41,598 nt of DNA. It comes from Sedimentisphaerales bacterium (lineage in GTDB: Bacteria > Planctomycetota > Phycisphaerae > Sedimentisphaerales > Anaerobacaceae). A program made the translations under genes and the position numbers. The notes under the pieces are model-generated. The model was not told where the DNA came from, made no database searches, and saw nothing but the letters and a program-made list of their open reading frames with translations. The stretch's first letter is position 1. Every line of letters begins with the position of its first letter. The DNA is taken from assembly GCA_016933295.1 (NCBI GenBank), contig JAFGBG010000012.1:1-41598 (forward strand), in the 5' to 3' direction. Below are positions 30,988-40,437 of this stretch, in pieces.

Positions 30988-31790
30988 TTTCTTGCCGATT
31001 CTGTATCTTTAAGGCCGTCGGTGGTTGATTTTTCTTTGTCGAGAGTTTTGCCATCCTCGGATGGCTCTATTATTTCCATCACGAAATTTATTTTTCTTGT
31101 TCTGTCTATTGCAATGGTGCGTGTAATCTTTTCCTCCTCCAGCACGTCCAAATTTCCGCCGGTACCCTTAAAAGGCTCGGCAAAAGAAATCGCTACCGTT
31201 ATGCCGGACGGAGCAGGGCCGTCCCATTTTTCAACGGGTGAGCCGTCTTTGAGAGCATCGATCTTGAAAAAAGTCACTCCATTACATATCGGCACAGCGC
31301 GTGCCAGCTCCAGCTCATCTTTGTTTTTATCAAGCACTTTATCTTCCAGAGTCATCCCGCTGTAACCACGGTATAAAACCAGGCCGGTAACCGGGCTTTC
31401 ATAATCATAGAGACTCTGCCATACGATCTCTTCGAATATTCTCTCCTTGTCCGCGCTGTCCTTTATAGTTCTCGTAATAGTAAGCTTAGAAGCGGGGAAT
31501 CCGTTTTTAAATTTATTTTCGATTTTAATCGTCGTATCCGTCTCGGAAGAAATCACCTTGTCAAGATCCTCCGCTATGCGCTGTAAAACTTCCGACGACA
31601 ATCTGGAACCACCAAGTTTCCGCCTCACTGCGGCAGCGGAACGCTCGGCTCTGCTGTAAACTCCTAAAACCGCCACCAGAATCATCGCCCCAATTGTCAT
31701 GGCGGCAAGCATCTCGGCCAGCGAGAATCCCTTACGCACTACAAGTGAATTTGGAACTTTTTTTCTATTATATTCAACGCCAATTATCAC
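30984..31790 (-). CDS. gspJ: Type II secretion minor pseudopilin GspJ-like
   Basis: The 268-residue product carries the type III signal RKG/FSLAEMLAAMTIG, with Glu at position 5 of the mature protein and a long hydrophobic helix, then a beta-rich globular domain. The position between GspI and GspK and the GspJ-length domain support the call. The start is GTG at 31790, with GGA about 9 bases upstream; an in-frame GTG just before the signal is less likely. The 3' end overlaps gspK by four bases, so translation is coupled. The mature C-terminus is Asp/Glu/Lys-rich (EPSEDGKTLDKEKS). Confidence 0.85.
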   Translation of the reverse strand: MIIGVEYNRKKVPNSLVVRKGFSLAEMLAAMTIGAMILVAVLGVYSRAERSAAAVRRKLGGSRLSSEVLQRIAEDLDKVISSETDTTIKIENKFKNGFPASKLTITRTIKDSADKERIFEEIVWQSLYDYESPVTGLVLYRGYSGMTLEDKVLDKNKDELELARAVPICNGVTFFKIDALKDGSPVEKWDGPAPSGITVAISFAEPFKGTGGNLDVLEEEKITRTIAIDRTRKINFVMEIIEPSEDGKTLDKEKSTTDGLKDTESARK

Positions 31791-31808
31791 AGGTTTAAAT
31801 CCAATAAT

Positions 31809-32606
31809 TTATTTCTGTCGGTTCTTTAAAATATCCCAGACTTCCGAGACGTCCATTTGCTCAAGCTGCTCATAAGTCAAGCCTGTTTTCGGATCTACTT
31901 CATCCTGCCTGATATTTTTCATCAAGTCGGATTTGGATTTTATTTGCAGATTTTTTTCCTCAGCAGTCGGATTGCCGTTCGTACGCTTGTAGATGTCAAG
32001 ATTATCTTTAATGAAAGTACCATCTTCGGTCGTAAGCATGCCGTTATCGACCCATTTCTCTATGGTTTCACCGTCAACACCTGCATACTCGGCGGCTTCC
32101 TCTACGGTTTCAAGAAGCTGAGCAGCCAACTGCTCTTGCCCCTGTTGATTCATAATTTGAAGCAGTTGCTCGCTGCTGAGGTCCGTCAGCCAGTGTATCA
32201 GCTCAACGGTTTGTTTCTGCCCGGCAGTGTCAGTATATTCGGCCGAGCAAATACCTCTGAGCCATATGCTTGCAGTTAACGGTTCGTTAAAAGTCTCTAC
32301 CACAGTTTTCCAATTAATTTCCGGATACCTCTCGCTTGTGCCGTATTCTACGGTTTCTTCAATGGAATCTCTCGATAAAAGAGCTTCCATATTCTCTCTG
32401 GCCACTTCAAATGCCTGCATTTGCATTACAGAGTCTGTTGATGAGGTAATACAACGGTCTATTACAATCAAAACGCTTGAGCAAATAAGCCCAAGTATGC
32501 CCGTAGCCGTTACAACTTCCATAAGACTGAAGGCATTCTTCTTCGAATTACCTGTTAAGCGTCTTGATACACTACATACGTTATTTTTTTTAGAAGACCA
32601 AATCAT
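31809..32606 (-). CDS. gspI: Type II secretion minor pseudopilin GspI-like
   Basis: The 265-residue product has the prepilin motif KKNA/FSLMEVVTATGILG. The residue before the cleavage site is Ala rather than Gly, which prepilin peptidases tolerate. A hydrophobic helix follows, with an unusually long C-terminal extension: after about residue 125 the chain is helical and very rich in Gln and Glu (EQLLQIMNQQGQEQLAAQL, KNLQIKSKSDLMKN). GspI is normally about 120 residues, so this tail is extra. I chose the ATG at 32606, but one at 32636 is possible and would increase the overlap with gspH. The overlap with the end of gspH (32590) implies coupled translation. Confidence 0.78.
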   Translation of the reverse strand: MIWSSKKNNVCSVSRRLTGNSKKNAFSLMEVVTATGILGLICSSVLIVIDRCITSSTDSVMQMQAFEVARENMEALLSRDSIEETVEYGTSERYPEINWKTVVETFNEPLTASIWLRGICSAEYTDTAGQKQTVELIHWLTDLSSEQLLQIMNQQGQEQLAAQLLETVEEAAEYAGVDGETIEKWVDNGMLTTEDGTFIKDNLDIYKRTNGNPTAEEKNLQIKSKSDLMKNIRQDEVDPKTGLTYEQLEQMDVSEVWDILKNRQK

Positions 32607-33171
32607 CTTTATATTTCGGCTCCAAAAGCCTGGCATCCCCTTCTTCTAATGTTATAATTCTATTGAGCCGGTTTACCACAATCGAATAAGGCTGCTCCTT
32701 TTCATCAAGCAGAACAATTTTTCCGCCGAACGCCCACCCGGAATGTCCGGCCCTGAACTTTGCCCTGCCCTCATAAGTGTAATCTCCGTCATCGAATTCC
32801 ACATAAACAAACCGGCAATTAGTACTCAACCTGTCATTAAAAATAATTTCTTCTTCCAGAACCTCGGTCAAATCAGGTGTGGTTATCTGTCGAAGAAGGA
32901 AGCTCTGTTCGTCCAAATCAATTATAACCTCATATCTTCTGTCGCTTTCAGCCGCTGCCGCTGCCGCCATTTGCATTGTAGAGACAAGCTGTTGTATCTG
33001 GGCTTTAAAAGTATTTTTTCTCAGTAACTTGAAAAGACGTAACTGAGCAAAGAGCACAAACAGCGAAATCACCACAACCACAACAAGAAGCTCTGCCAAT
33101 GTGAAACCGTTTTTCCTACGGTTTGCACTTCTTTTTTTCGATATCTTATTTGCGTATTGTGTGTTGCACAT
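32590..33171 (-). CDS. gspH: Type II secretion minor pseudopilin GspH-like
   Basis: The 193-residue product has RKNG/FTLAELLVVVVVIS as its prepilin signal, with Glu5 and a hydrophobic helix, then a GspH-type globular domain of about 130 residues with beta-rich blocks (RYEVIIDLDEQSFLLRQI, CRFVYVEFDDGDYTYEG, SGWAFGGKIVLLDEKEQP). The frame opens with TTG at 33195. I chose the ATG at 33171, which still leaves a long basic leader (MCNTQYANKISKKRSANRR). It follows gspG by 44 bases and overlaps gspI. Confidence 0.82.
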   Translation of the reverse strand: MCNTQYANKISKKRSANRRKNGFTLAELLVVVVVISLFVLFAQLRLFKLLRKNTFKAQIQQLVSTMQMAAAAAAESDRRYEVIIDLDEQSFLLRQITTPDLTEVLEEEIIFNDRLSTNCRFVYVEFDDGDYTYEGRAKFRAGHSGWAFGGKIVLLDEKEQPYSIVVNRLNRIITLEEGDARLLEPKYKDDLVF

Positions 33172-33215
33172 ATAAAAATTTCTTATATTACGCAAAATAT
33201 CTCAGGACAATTCTA

Positions 33216-33653
33216 TCAATTTGCATCCGTGCTGAGCAAATCATCGTCGGTATCAGGCTCACGATCTTTACCATAGCTCCTGATCACAAACGGCAGGTCG
33301 TTATCTGCATAAACCTCGTAAACGAAATCATTTTGCCAGCCATCCTTTGGTATTTCCGTTGTTTCCAGATAACCACCGGGCTCCCAGTTCGTCACATCAC
33401 TTGGCTGCTGAATCAATGCCGTCAATCCTTCATCTTCATATGGGTACCGGGCAGTATCCATCATAAACTGATTGACTGCGGCATGAAGAATCTTTAGATT
33501 GGCCTTGGTGGTTGTTTCACGAGCCTGTTCGACCTTACTCGCTACTTTTGTCGCCACTACGGTCATAAGCAGACCTATAATAACGAGAATAGCCATAAGT
33601 TCGACCATTGTAAAACCATACCTTTTATGTTTTTTACTACTTCTACTTGTCAT
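33216..33653 (-). CDS. gspG: Type II secretion major pseudopilin GspG
   Basis: GspG forms the shaft of the pseudopilus. The 145-residue product has KRYG/FTMVELMAILVIIG as its signal with Glu5. The T2SSG domain follows, with ARYPYEDEGLTALIQQP and the calcium-binding-type C-terminal loop rich in Asp (KDREPDTDDDLLS). Length and layout are classical. GGGAGG lies about 6 bases before the ATG, one of the best ribosome binding sites in the window, fitting the high copy number of the major subunit. It lies 21 bases after gspF. Confidence 0.95.
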   Translation of the reverse strand: MTSRSSKKHKRYGFTMVELMAILVIIGLLMTVVATKVASKVEQARETTTKANLKILHAAVNQFMMDTARYPYEDEGLTALIQQPSDVTNWEPGGYLETTEIPKDGWQNDFVYEVYADNDLPFVIRSYGKDREPDTDDDLLSTDAN

Positions 33654-33674
33654 TTTGACCTCCCGGGGTACTGA

Positions 33675-34892
33675 TTAAAAATTCCCTGATGAGACTTCCA
33701 GCATCGGCAATACTGTTGCATAAGCTATCACACCGATTATAGCTGCCATAATAATTATAATAAGCGGCTCAACCGCCGCGCTTAATCTTTCAATCACTAA
33801 ATCCGTCGAGGCTTCAAGGTTATCGCTGATGCTTTTAAGCATTTTTTCAAGCTCGCCGCTTTTTTCTCCTACGGCGACCATGTGGGCAATGGCCGGATCT
33901 ATAACACCGCTGTCTTTGAGTGGTGTTGCGATATCCGCCCCGGCAAGAATCCTTTCCCTCGCCTGGTGAACGGCTCTTTTCATCAGAGTATTTCCAGTCA
34001 CTTCAGAGACAACCCTCAAAGACTCGGCCATGGCAAGTCCCGAACCAAGAAGAGTAGAAAGAGTCGAGGCAAAACGCGCGACAACACGCTGTTTTATTAA
34101 ACGACCGAATACCGGCAGAGACAGCATTAATTTATCGCGTAAATACGAACCTCGCTCAGTTTTTAGAAACTTCCTCACGATCCAGACTATTCCGATTATA
34201 CTTACAACAAACACAAGTAACCACCAGCTTGTCATTATATAGCCGACATCTGTTAGACGCTTTGTAATCCAAGGCAACTCCTGCCCGGTCATTTCGATTT
34301 GAGCCGCTATTTTCGGAATTACCTTTATCGTAAGAACAAGAATTGCAAAAATACAAAATATAACCAGTACAATAGGATAAATCATTGCCGTTATAATCTT
34401 CGATTCGACCTGGCGTCTTTTGTCCATGAAACCGGCAATGGTTGAGAGGCTCTGGCCTAATGAGCCGGTAACCTCGCCGACGCGAACCATACTCACATAT
34501 ACGACATCGAAATAATCACCGTAATCACTAAGGGCGTCCGTAAAAGATTCGCCCGTGACAACGCGGTCGCGGATATCGACAATGGCATTTTTGAACCTCA
34601 CATCCGACATCTGTATTGTAAGAACGGAAAGTGCCTCGGTCAGCTTGATTCCCGAATTCAGCAGTGTTGACATTTGTTTTGTAAAATCTATTATCTGGGC
34701 TTTACTGCGTTTAGCCCAAAAGGAAGACAATATAGATTTTTTTTCCGAGCTGGAGCTGACCTGCGTAATCGACGAAGGATGAATACTCCGCGATCTCAGT
34801 TGTTTACGTGCGGCATAAGGACTCTCCGCGGCAATCGCCCCTTTGACCTTCTTACCGTTGGCTGCTATTGCTGTATAATGGTATCTTGGCAT
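33675..34892 (-). CDS. gspF: Type II secretion inner-membrane platform protein GspF
   Basis: GspF is the polytopic core of the assembly platform and binds GspE. The 405-residue product has two copies of the T2SSF domain: one with STLLNSGIKLTEALSVL (about 75-200) and one with STLLGSGLAMAESLRVV (about 275-400). Each is followed by a hydrophobic helix, and the C-terminal membrane segment is IIIIMAAIIGVIAYATVLPM. The N-terminal short beta domain begins RYHYTAIAANGKKVKG. Length is typical. The ATG at 34892 has AGG about 8 bases upstream. It lies between gspE and gspG. Confidence 0.95.
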   Translation of the reverse strand: MPRYHYTAIAANGKKVKGAIAAESPYAARKQLRSRSIHPSSITQVSSSSEKKSILSSFWAKRSKAQIIDFTKQMSTLLNSGIKLTEALSVLTIQMSDVRFKNAIVDIRDRVVTGESFTDALSDYGDYFDVVYVSMVRVGEVTGSLGQSLSTIAGFMDKRRQVESKIITAMIYPIVLVIFCIFAILVLTIKVIPKIAAQIEMTGQELPWITKRLTDVGYIMTSWWLLVFVVSIIGIVWIVRKFLKTERGSYLRDKLMLSLPVFGRLIKQRVVARFASTLSTLLGSGLAMAESLRVVSEVTGNTLMKRAVHQARERILAGADIATPLKDSGVIDPAIAHMVAVGEKSGELEKMLKSISDNLEASTDLVIERLSAAVEPLIIIIMAAIIGVIAYATVLPMLEVSSGNF

Positions 34893-34980
34893 AAGCGAAC
34901 CTAAAATTCCAAACTAAAAAGTGCAAAGCTAATTCAATAATATCCCCGATTTTGCACTAATATTTCATGTATCATTTTTT

Positions 34981-36732
34981 TTATATTATATCAGTTTGTG
35001 TTACTCTTAACACCTCGGAAACGGTCGTAATTCCGGCCATTGCTTTTCTTGCCCCGTCCATTCTCAGGGTCCGAAGGCCCGCATCAAGAGCAAGTCTTTT
35101 TATTGTACCGGCAGATTCTCTTTTGTATATCAAGTTCTGGATTCCTTCAGTAATCAACATCATCTCGTAAATACCGGTTCGGCCGCGATAACCTGTCTGG
35201 AAACATTTTGGACAACCCGCACCGAAGAAAAATTTACTATCTTTGTCAAGCTCCGATTCATCCAGACCAAGCTCTCTTAACTCGTTGGCAGACGGCTCTA
35301 CAGGAGTTTTACAGTCCTGGCAGACTTTTCTGACCAGCCGCTGTGCTATTATGGCAATAAGCGATGAGCTGACTAAATACGGCTCTACACCCAAATCCAG
35401 AAGACGGCTAACCGCTCCGGCGGAATCGTTTGTGTGCAGCGTGCTGAAAACCAGGTGGCCTGTAAGCGATGATTGTATCGCCATTCGTGCCGTTTCGATG
35501 TCTCGAACTTCACCCACCATTATGACATCAGGATCCTGTCGCAGCACGTGCCGGAGCGAAGTCGCAAAAGTCATTCCTTTTTTGCTGGCAACCTGAATCT
35601 GGCTTATCCCCTCGAGCTGGTATTCAATGGGATCTTCTATTGTTATAACATTTTTCTCCGCCGAATTAATCCTGTTCAGACAGGCATAAAGCGTGGTACT
35701 TTTGCCGCTGCCAGTCGGGCCGGTCACGAAAATAACACCGTGGGAACGGTTAAGCAATGAATCGAATTTATTCAAATCTTCTTCGCATAATCCCAGCTCG
35801 TCCAATGTGAACAAACCCGTACTTTTGTCCAGTAAACGCATGACACTGCGTTCGCCGAAGCTGGTCGGAACGGTGCTGATACGCAAATCAACTTCTCGCT
35901 GTCCCAGCCTGACGGAACACCTGCCGTCCTGCGGGAGCCGACGCTCGGCGATATCCATACCCGCCATGACCTTAATACGAGAAATAATGAGCGGCAGAAC
36001 ATTCCTGTTCAAACTAAGCGTATCGTAAAGAATACCGTCTATACGGTAACGAATCTGAATCTTAGATTCGTACGGATGAACGTGAATATCACTGGCCCGC
36101 AACTGGAGGGCACGAAAGAGAATGTCATTTACCAGCCTGATAACCGGCGGCCGATTCACTACATCAAGCAGGTCATCGGATCCTGAAACTTCATCGACGA
36201 GGCTGTCGAGATTCTGCGAATCAAGCTCTTCCGCTACTTCTTCGATAACGGTATTTCTCTGCTCGTAAGCAACATCTATTACGGATGTGATTGCGGCCCG
36301 CGTGGAAACCGCCGCTTTAACCGGCAAACCGGTCATCTTGGAAATATTATCAAGAGCATTTATATCAAGAGGTTTGGACAAAACAACTGTCAGCTCCTCC
36401 GGATCGTTTTCACCATCCGGCGACTCGGAATCCTCATCTTCCTCGTGGTTGGACTGCGGTCTTATCCCGATAAGAAAATGGTGCTGGGCATAAGTAGCCG
36501 GAACAGCCTCGATAAATTCCACAGGTACCGCTTTTGCCGGTATGTCAGGCAGATATTCCCAGCCGAGAGCTTCGGCAAAAAGTTTCAATATGACATCTTC
36601 CGTGAAATAGGGACAGTTGAGCAGGGTCTCATCGAGACGCCCATGCCCGGCGTTTTCCTCGAGAAACTTCGCCAGCTGCTCGGCATCCATCAAGCCGGTC
36701 CGCTTAGCTGTTTGTATAAGTAAATCTTTCAT
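34981..36732 (-). CDS. gspE: Type II secretion ATPase GspE
   Basis: GspE is the cytoplasmic hexameric ATPase that powers pseudopilus assembly. From the ATG at 36732 the product has 583 residues. The N-terminal T2SSE_N domain (about 30-150) includes an acidic insert (HEEDEDSESPDGENDPEE). The ATPase has Walker A GPTGSGKS at 338-345, the Asp box VITIEDPIEYQLEG near 372-385, Walker B VGEVRD at 406-411, and the tetracysteine zinc site C471/C474 and C507/C510 of the GspE/PilB class. The frame extends to 36792, but 36732 is the likely start because gspD ends at 36735 just before it. Confidence 0.95.
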   Translation of the reverse strand: MKDLLIQTAKRTGLMDAEQLAKFLEENAGHGRLDETLLNCPYFTEDVILKLFAEALGWEYLPDIPAKAVPVEFIEAVPATYAQHHFLIGIRPQSNHEEDEDSESPDGENDPEELTVVLSKPLDINALDNISKMTGLPVKAAVSTRAAITSVIDVAYEQRNTVIEEVAEELDSQNLDSLVDEVSGSDDLLDVVNRPPVIRLVNDILFRALQLRASDIHVHPYESKIQIRYRIDGILYDTLSLNRNVLPLIISRIKVMAGMDIAERRLPQDGRCSVRLGQREVDLRISTVPTSFGERSVMRLLDKSTGLFTLDELGLCEEDLNKFDSLLNRSHGVIFVTGPTGSGKSTTLYACLNRINSAEKNVITIEDPIEYQLEGISQIQVASKKGMTFATSLRHVLRQDPDVIMVGEVRDIETARMAIQSSLTGHLVFSTLHTNDSAGAVSRLLDLGVEPYLVSSSLIAIIAQRLVRKVCQDCKTPVEPSANELRELGLDESELDKDSKFFFGAGCPKCFQTGYRGRTGIYEMMLITEGIQNLIYKRESAGTIKRLALDAGLRTLRMDGARKAMAGITTVSEVLRVTQTDII

Positions 36733-36734
36733 TA

Positions 36735-39700
36735 CTACTCTGCACTGAGAACTTTGAACGGCTCCATCGGTTTGGGTTCGAATCCCGGCCAATCTTCGTA
36801 TCTCTGGAACTCATCTTCGAGTCTTTCGAATGAGATTCGGTTTCTGTCCGACATTCTCTCCAAATCAGGCAATCCCGCGACGGTATCATCGGGCCTTAAG
36901 ATATTGGCTTTAACAAAGACGTAAAGATTGGATGAGCGATCCGAATTGCTTGTATTTCTAAATAATCCGCCTAATAAAGGTAAATCGCCAAGTAACGGTA
37001 CCTTTGTGCCGCCTTTGGTTTGGTTTAATTTAATCATGCCACCGAGAATAATCGTTTGGCCGTCCGGGACGGTCACCGTCGTATCGACCTCACTTACGGT
37101 GGTATCAGGCGGAGTGGATAAACCCTTTGTTTTTTCATCAAAGTCGGAACGTGTCATGTTTACCTTAAGCAAGAGTAAATCGCCCTCGCTGATATTCGGG
37201 GTTATAGTTAGTTGTATCCCTGCTTCATACTCACGAAAGTCCGTAGTTGTTTGTGCAGCACCCTGCTCCGGGATGATGGCATGCTCTATGCTAACATTTG
37301 TTTTATCAGCAGTACTAATCGAACCGGCTTGCCCGTCATTGACCAATATCTTGGGTTTTGCCAAAACCCGTCCGTAGCTTTTTGTCTGCATGGCTTTGAG
37401 TAAAGCCTGGATATGCCGGTCGCTGTAAAATCCCTGTCCTTCGCCCGAGAGTGAGGTTGTTTCGATTACACGACCATCGGCAAAGGGTTTAAGAATCTCA
37501 TCAAGTGCCTCCATTTCTCCGCCGGCAACCATTCTGGGGAATTTGCTGACAAGGTCAAGATCGAGGTCAAAAAGATCAACCCTGCTTACTTCGACTAAAG
37601 TTACATCGATAAGTACCTGGGGTCTTCTTTTATCAAGTGTTTTAATCAGAGTGTGGATCCATTCCTGATTTTTCTTGTTTGCATATACGATAAGGGAAAA
37701 AGTATTCGGATCGTCAACAATGGTTATCTGATCTTCCAGTCTTCGTTTTTTAACAACTTCAATCTTGTCACCTTCCGCCTGTTGGTTTTCAACCGTCTCT
37801 TCGATCAATTGCATCAAAAGTTCTCTCAAATGTGCCGGAGAGGAGTTTTCGAGCGGATAAATCTTATAAGGAATCTCGTCCATGGATATTTGCTGGTCCA
37901 CATGGCTGATAATCGAGGATATTCGTTCATGCTGTTCGGCGGTGGCATGGACCAAAAGTGAATTCGTCGATTCAAGCACAACTACCTTCGGTTCTCCTGC
38001 GAGAGGCTCGGAAGACAAATCCGCCGTTTGAATATCGCCCGCCGTGATTCTTTGTGCCGGTGTTCTGGCGGTCTGTGAAACGGGGGTCGAAGATTTTGTA
38101 TCACCGGTCAGCCTGGAATACCCCGGGGATTCCTTTTTGGGACCTATAACACCCATATCCTCCAGTTTCGTCCTGACTTCCGCCGCGTCGAGATGTTCGA
38201 TCCTGTAAGGTATCAGGATTCGCAGGTCCTGTTGTTTGACATCGAGCGTATCTATAAGCTCTTCAACATCATCCAATTGCTCCGCCATGCCTATCATGAG
38301 GATACGATTTGTTCTTTCGTCGGCATCGACATAGACGGTGGGAGTGAACGCTTCTGCTTGTTGCCCAGAGGTCGCCCTGGCCGTTGCCTGTTGTCTTAGC
38401 TTAGTCACCTGATTCGACCAATTTCGCAGCCTGGCATTGTATGCAGTAGTTGTCTCATTAGCTCCTTTCACCGGACGCGGAGGGAGGGCCGTTTCTCCTT
38501 CTTCCGCCCCGATAGTTATGGAAACAGTTCCTAATTCTTCTGCGAGCGACTTGAGCTTCGGCGATAATACTTGCGCCTCTGTATATCTCAGTTGCCTGAA
38601 CCGGAATTTCCTCGGTTCCCCCGGCCTGTCAACAATATCAAGTAATGCTTTTATACGCGGCATACGATGGGCATACGCGGTCACTATAAGAGTTTTCGTC
38701 TCTGCAATTGTGGTGATATCCGTCGTAAGCTTCATACCTTCCAAAAATTCCGCCGCACTTGTCGTGTCGATATTTTTAAGTGCAAAAACACTCATTACAA
38801 CTACATCACCTGTTCCTATTTCAGGTTTTTCCGCGCTCACCAGAGCAGGATCGATATCCAAAGCATTGTCCTTAGGAACTATAGTGACAAGATTTCCCAT
38901 GCCGCGGGTCATTACCAAGCCTTTGAATTTGAGAACTGTTTCAAGCAAATGATACAAATCTCTGACCGTTATAGGCCCCTGGAATTTGCCGTTAGGATTG
39001 ATTGTAACCTCCTGGTCGGCCAAATCGGACTCATTATACATAAAATCCATCTTCAGATATGGTCCTACCATACCCAAAAATGCTATCATTGTTTGTTTCT
39101 CGGGTAAAGTCAGGTTAATAACATCATCCGCATTAGGAATATTAACCGGGATTGAAGATTCTGTAGCGGCAAATATCTCCGCTGCCGCCTGAGCCTGTTG
39201 CCCCTGTTGCACAGGCATAGTCTGTTCGGTAAATCGGGGCTGCCGATTGTTTTGTTCGGCAGATTCCTGCTCGATAACCTGAATCTGCGGTATCGTTTGC
39301 TCAGGAACGTTTTGCCCAAGTAAAGCTGCAACCGGAGTCGGCTCGGTTTTCGTTAAAGCTGTTACCAGGTCTGCCTTTTGCTCTTCGACGTCTGCCGAAT
39401 TCTGTGTCTGCTTTAGAAGGGATACGATTCGGTCTTTGATGTCTGCCGGAGCGATAACAAAAACAGCATTATTATGAATATCGATAATTGCTTTTTTATC
39501 AGCCTGTTCGGCTGGGGGGGTTGTAAAGCTTCCGATCGATATATTATTACCAAATTTTGCCGCAATCTGTTCGTTATCGGGAAACCCTGCGGTTTTCGAC
39601 GCGTCAAAAACTTGCTGTATTAAATATTGTTCTCGCTGGTCAATAAGATCAAGAATGACCTTTGCCTTGGCCAATTCTCTGGGCTGAGCCGTCACTAAAA

Positions 39701-39923
39701 GTGCAGGCGAATCGGGAAAATCCGAAACTACCCCGATCCCGATATCGTCAAGAATTTTTTTGCCCTGAGCAGGAGCTATATTTTTCAAGTTAAAAATCCT
39801 GTACGGCACAAGCTCGTACCCCCCCTTCTCATTCGCAAAAAGATTATTGCCGCAAAGCAAGAATGTTATTGCTAAAGCAAGAACGATATTCTGCCGTCTT
39901 CCAAAGAATTGCTTTTTTAACAT
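36735..39923 (-). CDS. gspD: Type II secretion outer-membrane secretin GspD (enlarged)
   Basis: GspD forms the outer-membrane channel. The 1062-residue product is much longer than the common 650-750. After a Sec signal peptide (about 1-31) the N-terminal part has a NolW-like repeat (VPYRIFNLKNIAPAQGKKIL, about 40-90), a Gln/Glu/Pro-rich low-complexity stretch (about 195-265), an N0/STN-like domain (about 265-355) and at least four further NolW-like repeats. The secretin domain (about 780-1010) carries ETTSLSGEGQG, LAKPKILVNDGQAG, QTIILGGMI and PLLGDLPLLGGLFR. The ATG at 39923 is used; the GTG at 39926 is nearer the optimal distance to GAGGGG. Runs C7 (39819-39825) and G7 (39514-39520) lie in coding sequence. 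Confidence 0.93.
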   Translation of the reverse strand: MLKKQFFGRRQNIVLALAITFLLCGNNLFANEKGGYELVPYRIFNLKNIAPAQGKKILDDIGIGVVSDFPDSPALLVTAQPRELAKAKVILDLIDQREQYLIQQVFDASKTAGFPDNEQIAAKFGNNISIGSFTTPPAEQADKKAIIDIHNNAVFVIAPADIKDRIVSLLKQTQNSADVEEQKADLVTALTKTEPTPVAALLGQNVPEQTIPQIQVIEQESAEQNNRQPRFTEQTMPVQQGQQAQAAAEIFAATESSIPVNIPNADDVINLTLPEKQTMIAFLGMVGPYLKMDFMYNESDLADQEVTINPNGKFQGPITVRDLYHLLETVLKFKGLVMTRGMGNLVTIVPKDNALDIDPALVSAEKPEIGTGDVVVMSVFALKNIDTTSAAEFLEGMKLTTDITTIAETKTLIVTAYAHRMPRIKALLDIVDRPGEPRKFRFRQLRYTEAQVLSPKLKSLAEELGTVSITIGAEEGETALPPRPVKGANETTTAYNARLRNWSNQVTKLRQQATARATSGQQAEAFTPTVYVDADERTNRILMIGMAEQLDDVEELIDTLDVKQQDLRILIPYRIEHLDAAEVRTKLEDMGVIGPKKESPGYSRLTGDTKSSTPVSQTARTPAQRITAGDIQTADLSSEPLAGEPKVVVLESTNSLLVHATAEQHERISSIISHVDQQISMDEIPYKIYPLENSSPAHLRELLMQLIEETVENQQAEGDKIEVVKKRRLEDQITIVDDPNTFSLIVYANKKNQEWIHTLIKTLDKRRPQVLIDVTLVEVSRVDLFDLDLDLVSKFPRMVAGGEMEALDEILKPFADGRVIETTSLSGEGQGFYSDRHIQALLKAMQTKSYGRVLAKPKILVNDGQAGSISTADKTNVSIEHAIIPEQGAAQTTTDFREYEAGIQLTITPNISEGDLLLLKVNMTRSDFDEKTKGLSTPPDTTVSEVDTTVTVPDGQTIILGGMIKLNQTKGGTKVPLLGDLPLLGGLFRNTSNSDRSSNLYVFVKANILRPDDTVAGLPDLERMSDRNRISFERLEDEFQRYEDWPGFEPKPMEPFKVLSAE

Positions 39924-39986
39924 CACATTCGCCCCTCAGTTCTGACCGGGTAACGCCGGCTCAAAGTAATTTATCATGTAAATTAT

Positions 39987-40072
39987 GCAAAATTGAATAA
40001 GGCTCTATCCCGTTATTTGAGAAAATTCGGGTATAGATTTGTACTAACAAAATAGCCATAATTCAATTTTGC
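39987..40072. repeat. Large interrupted palindrome upstream of gspD
   Basis: GCAAAATTGAAT (39987-39998) is the exact complement of ATTCAATTTTGC (40061-40072). Further in, GGCT (40001-40004) pairs with AGCC (40054-40057), and CTATCCCG (40005-40012) pairs with CGGGTATAG (40028-40036) with a single bulge. The nested pairing supports a real folded RNA or cruciform. Confidence 0.7.
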
Positions 40073-40437
40073 AGAACATTTAAAAACTTTTAATCGTTTT
40101 ACAACCAAATCTTTTTGAAAAAGACGTAAATCCGAAATCAATCCCTGAGCCTACCGGAGATTCCTTCCTCAAAGTTACTGATAATGCACTTTTTATTGGT
40201 ACTTCTTTCATATATTTTCAATAATTTCCACCACCCTGATAACAGGGAATCATATATTTAATCAGACATAGAAAGAGGCTAAAAGTTCCTTCTTTTTCTT
40301 GTAAAAATGGTTGATTCGGCGATAAAAAACAGCAATGATTTGCTTTTTAACGAAAATAATGAATCTGTCATTTTTGACCGGCAAATACTTTCGCCGTTTT
40401 AGTTTTTGATAAAAGGTATTTCGAATCTTGTTGGAGT

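Noticed and set aside
36765-36800. A tRNA T-arm-like stretch (GGGTTCGAATCCCGG)
   Set aside because: It lies in the coding end of gspD (residues DWPGFEPKP on the other strand), and no acceptor stem, D-arm or anticodon arm can be built around it.
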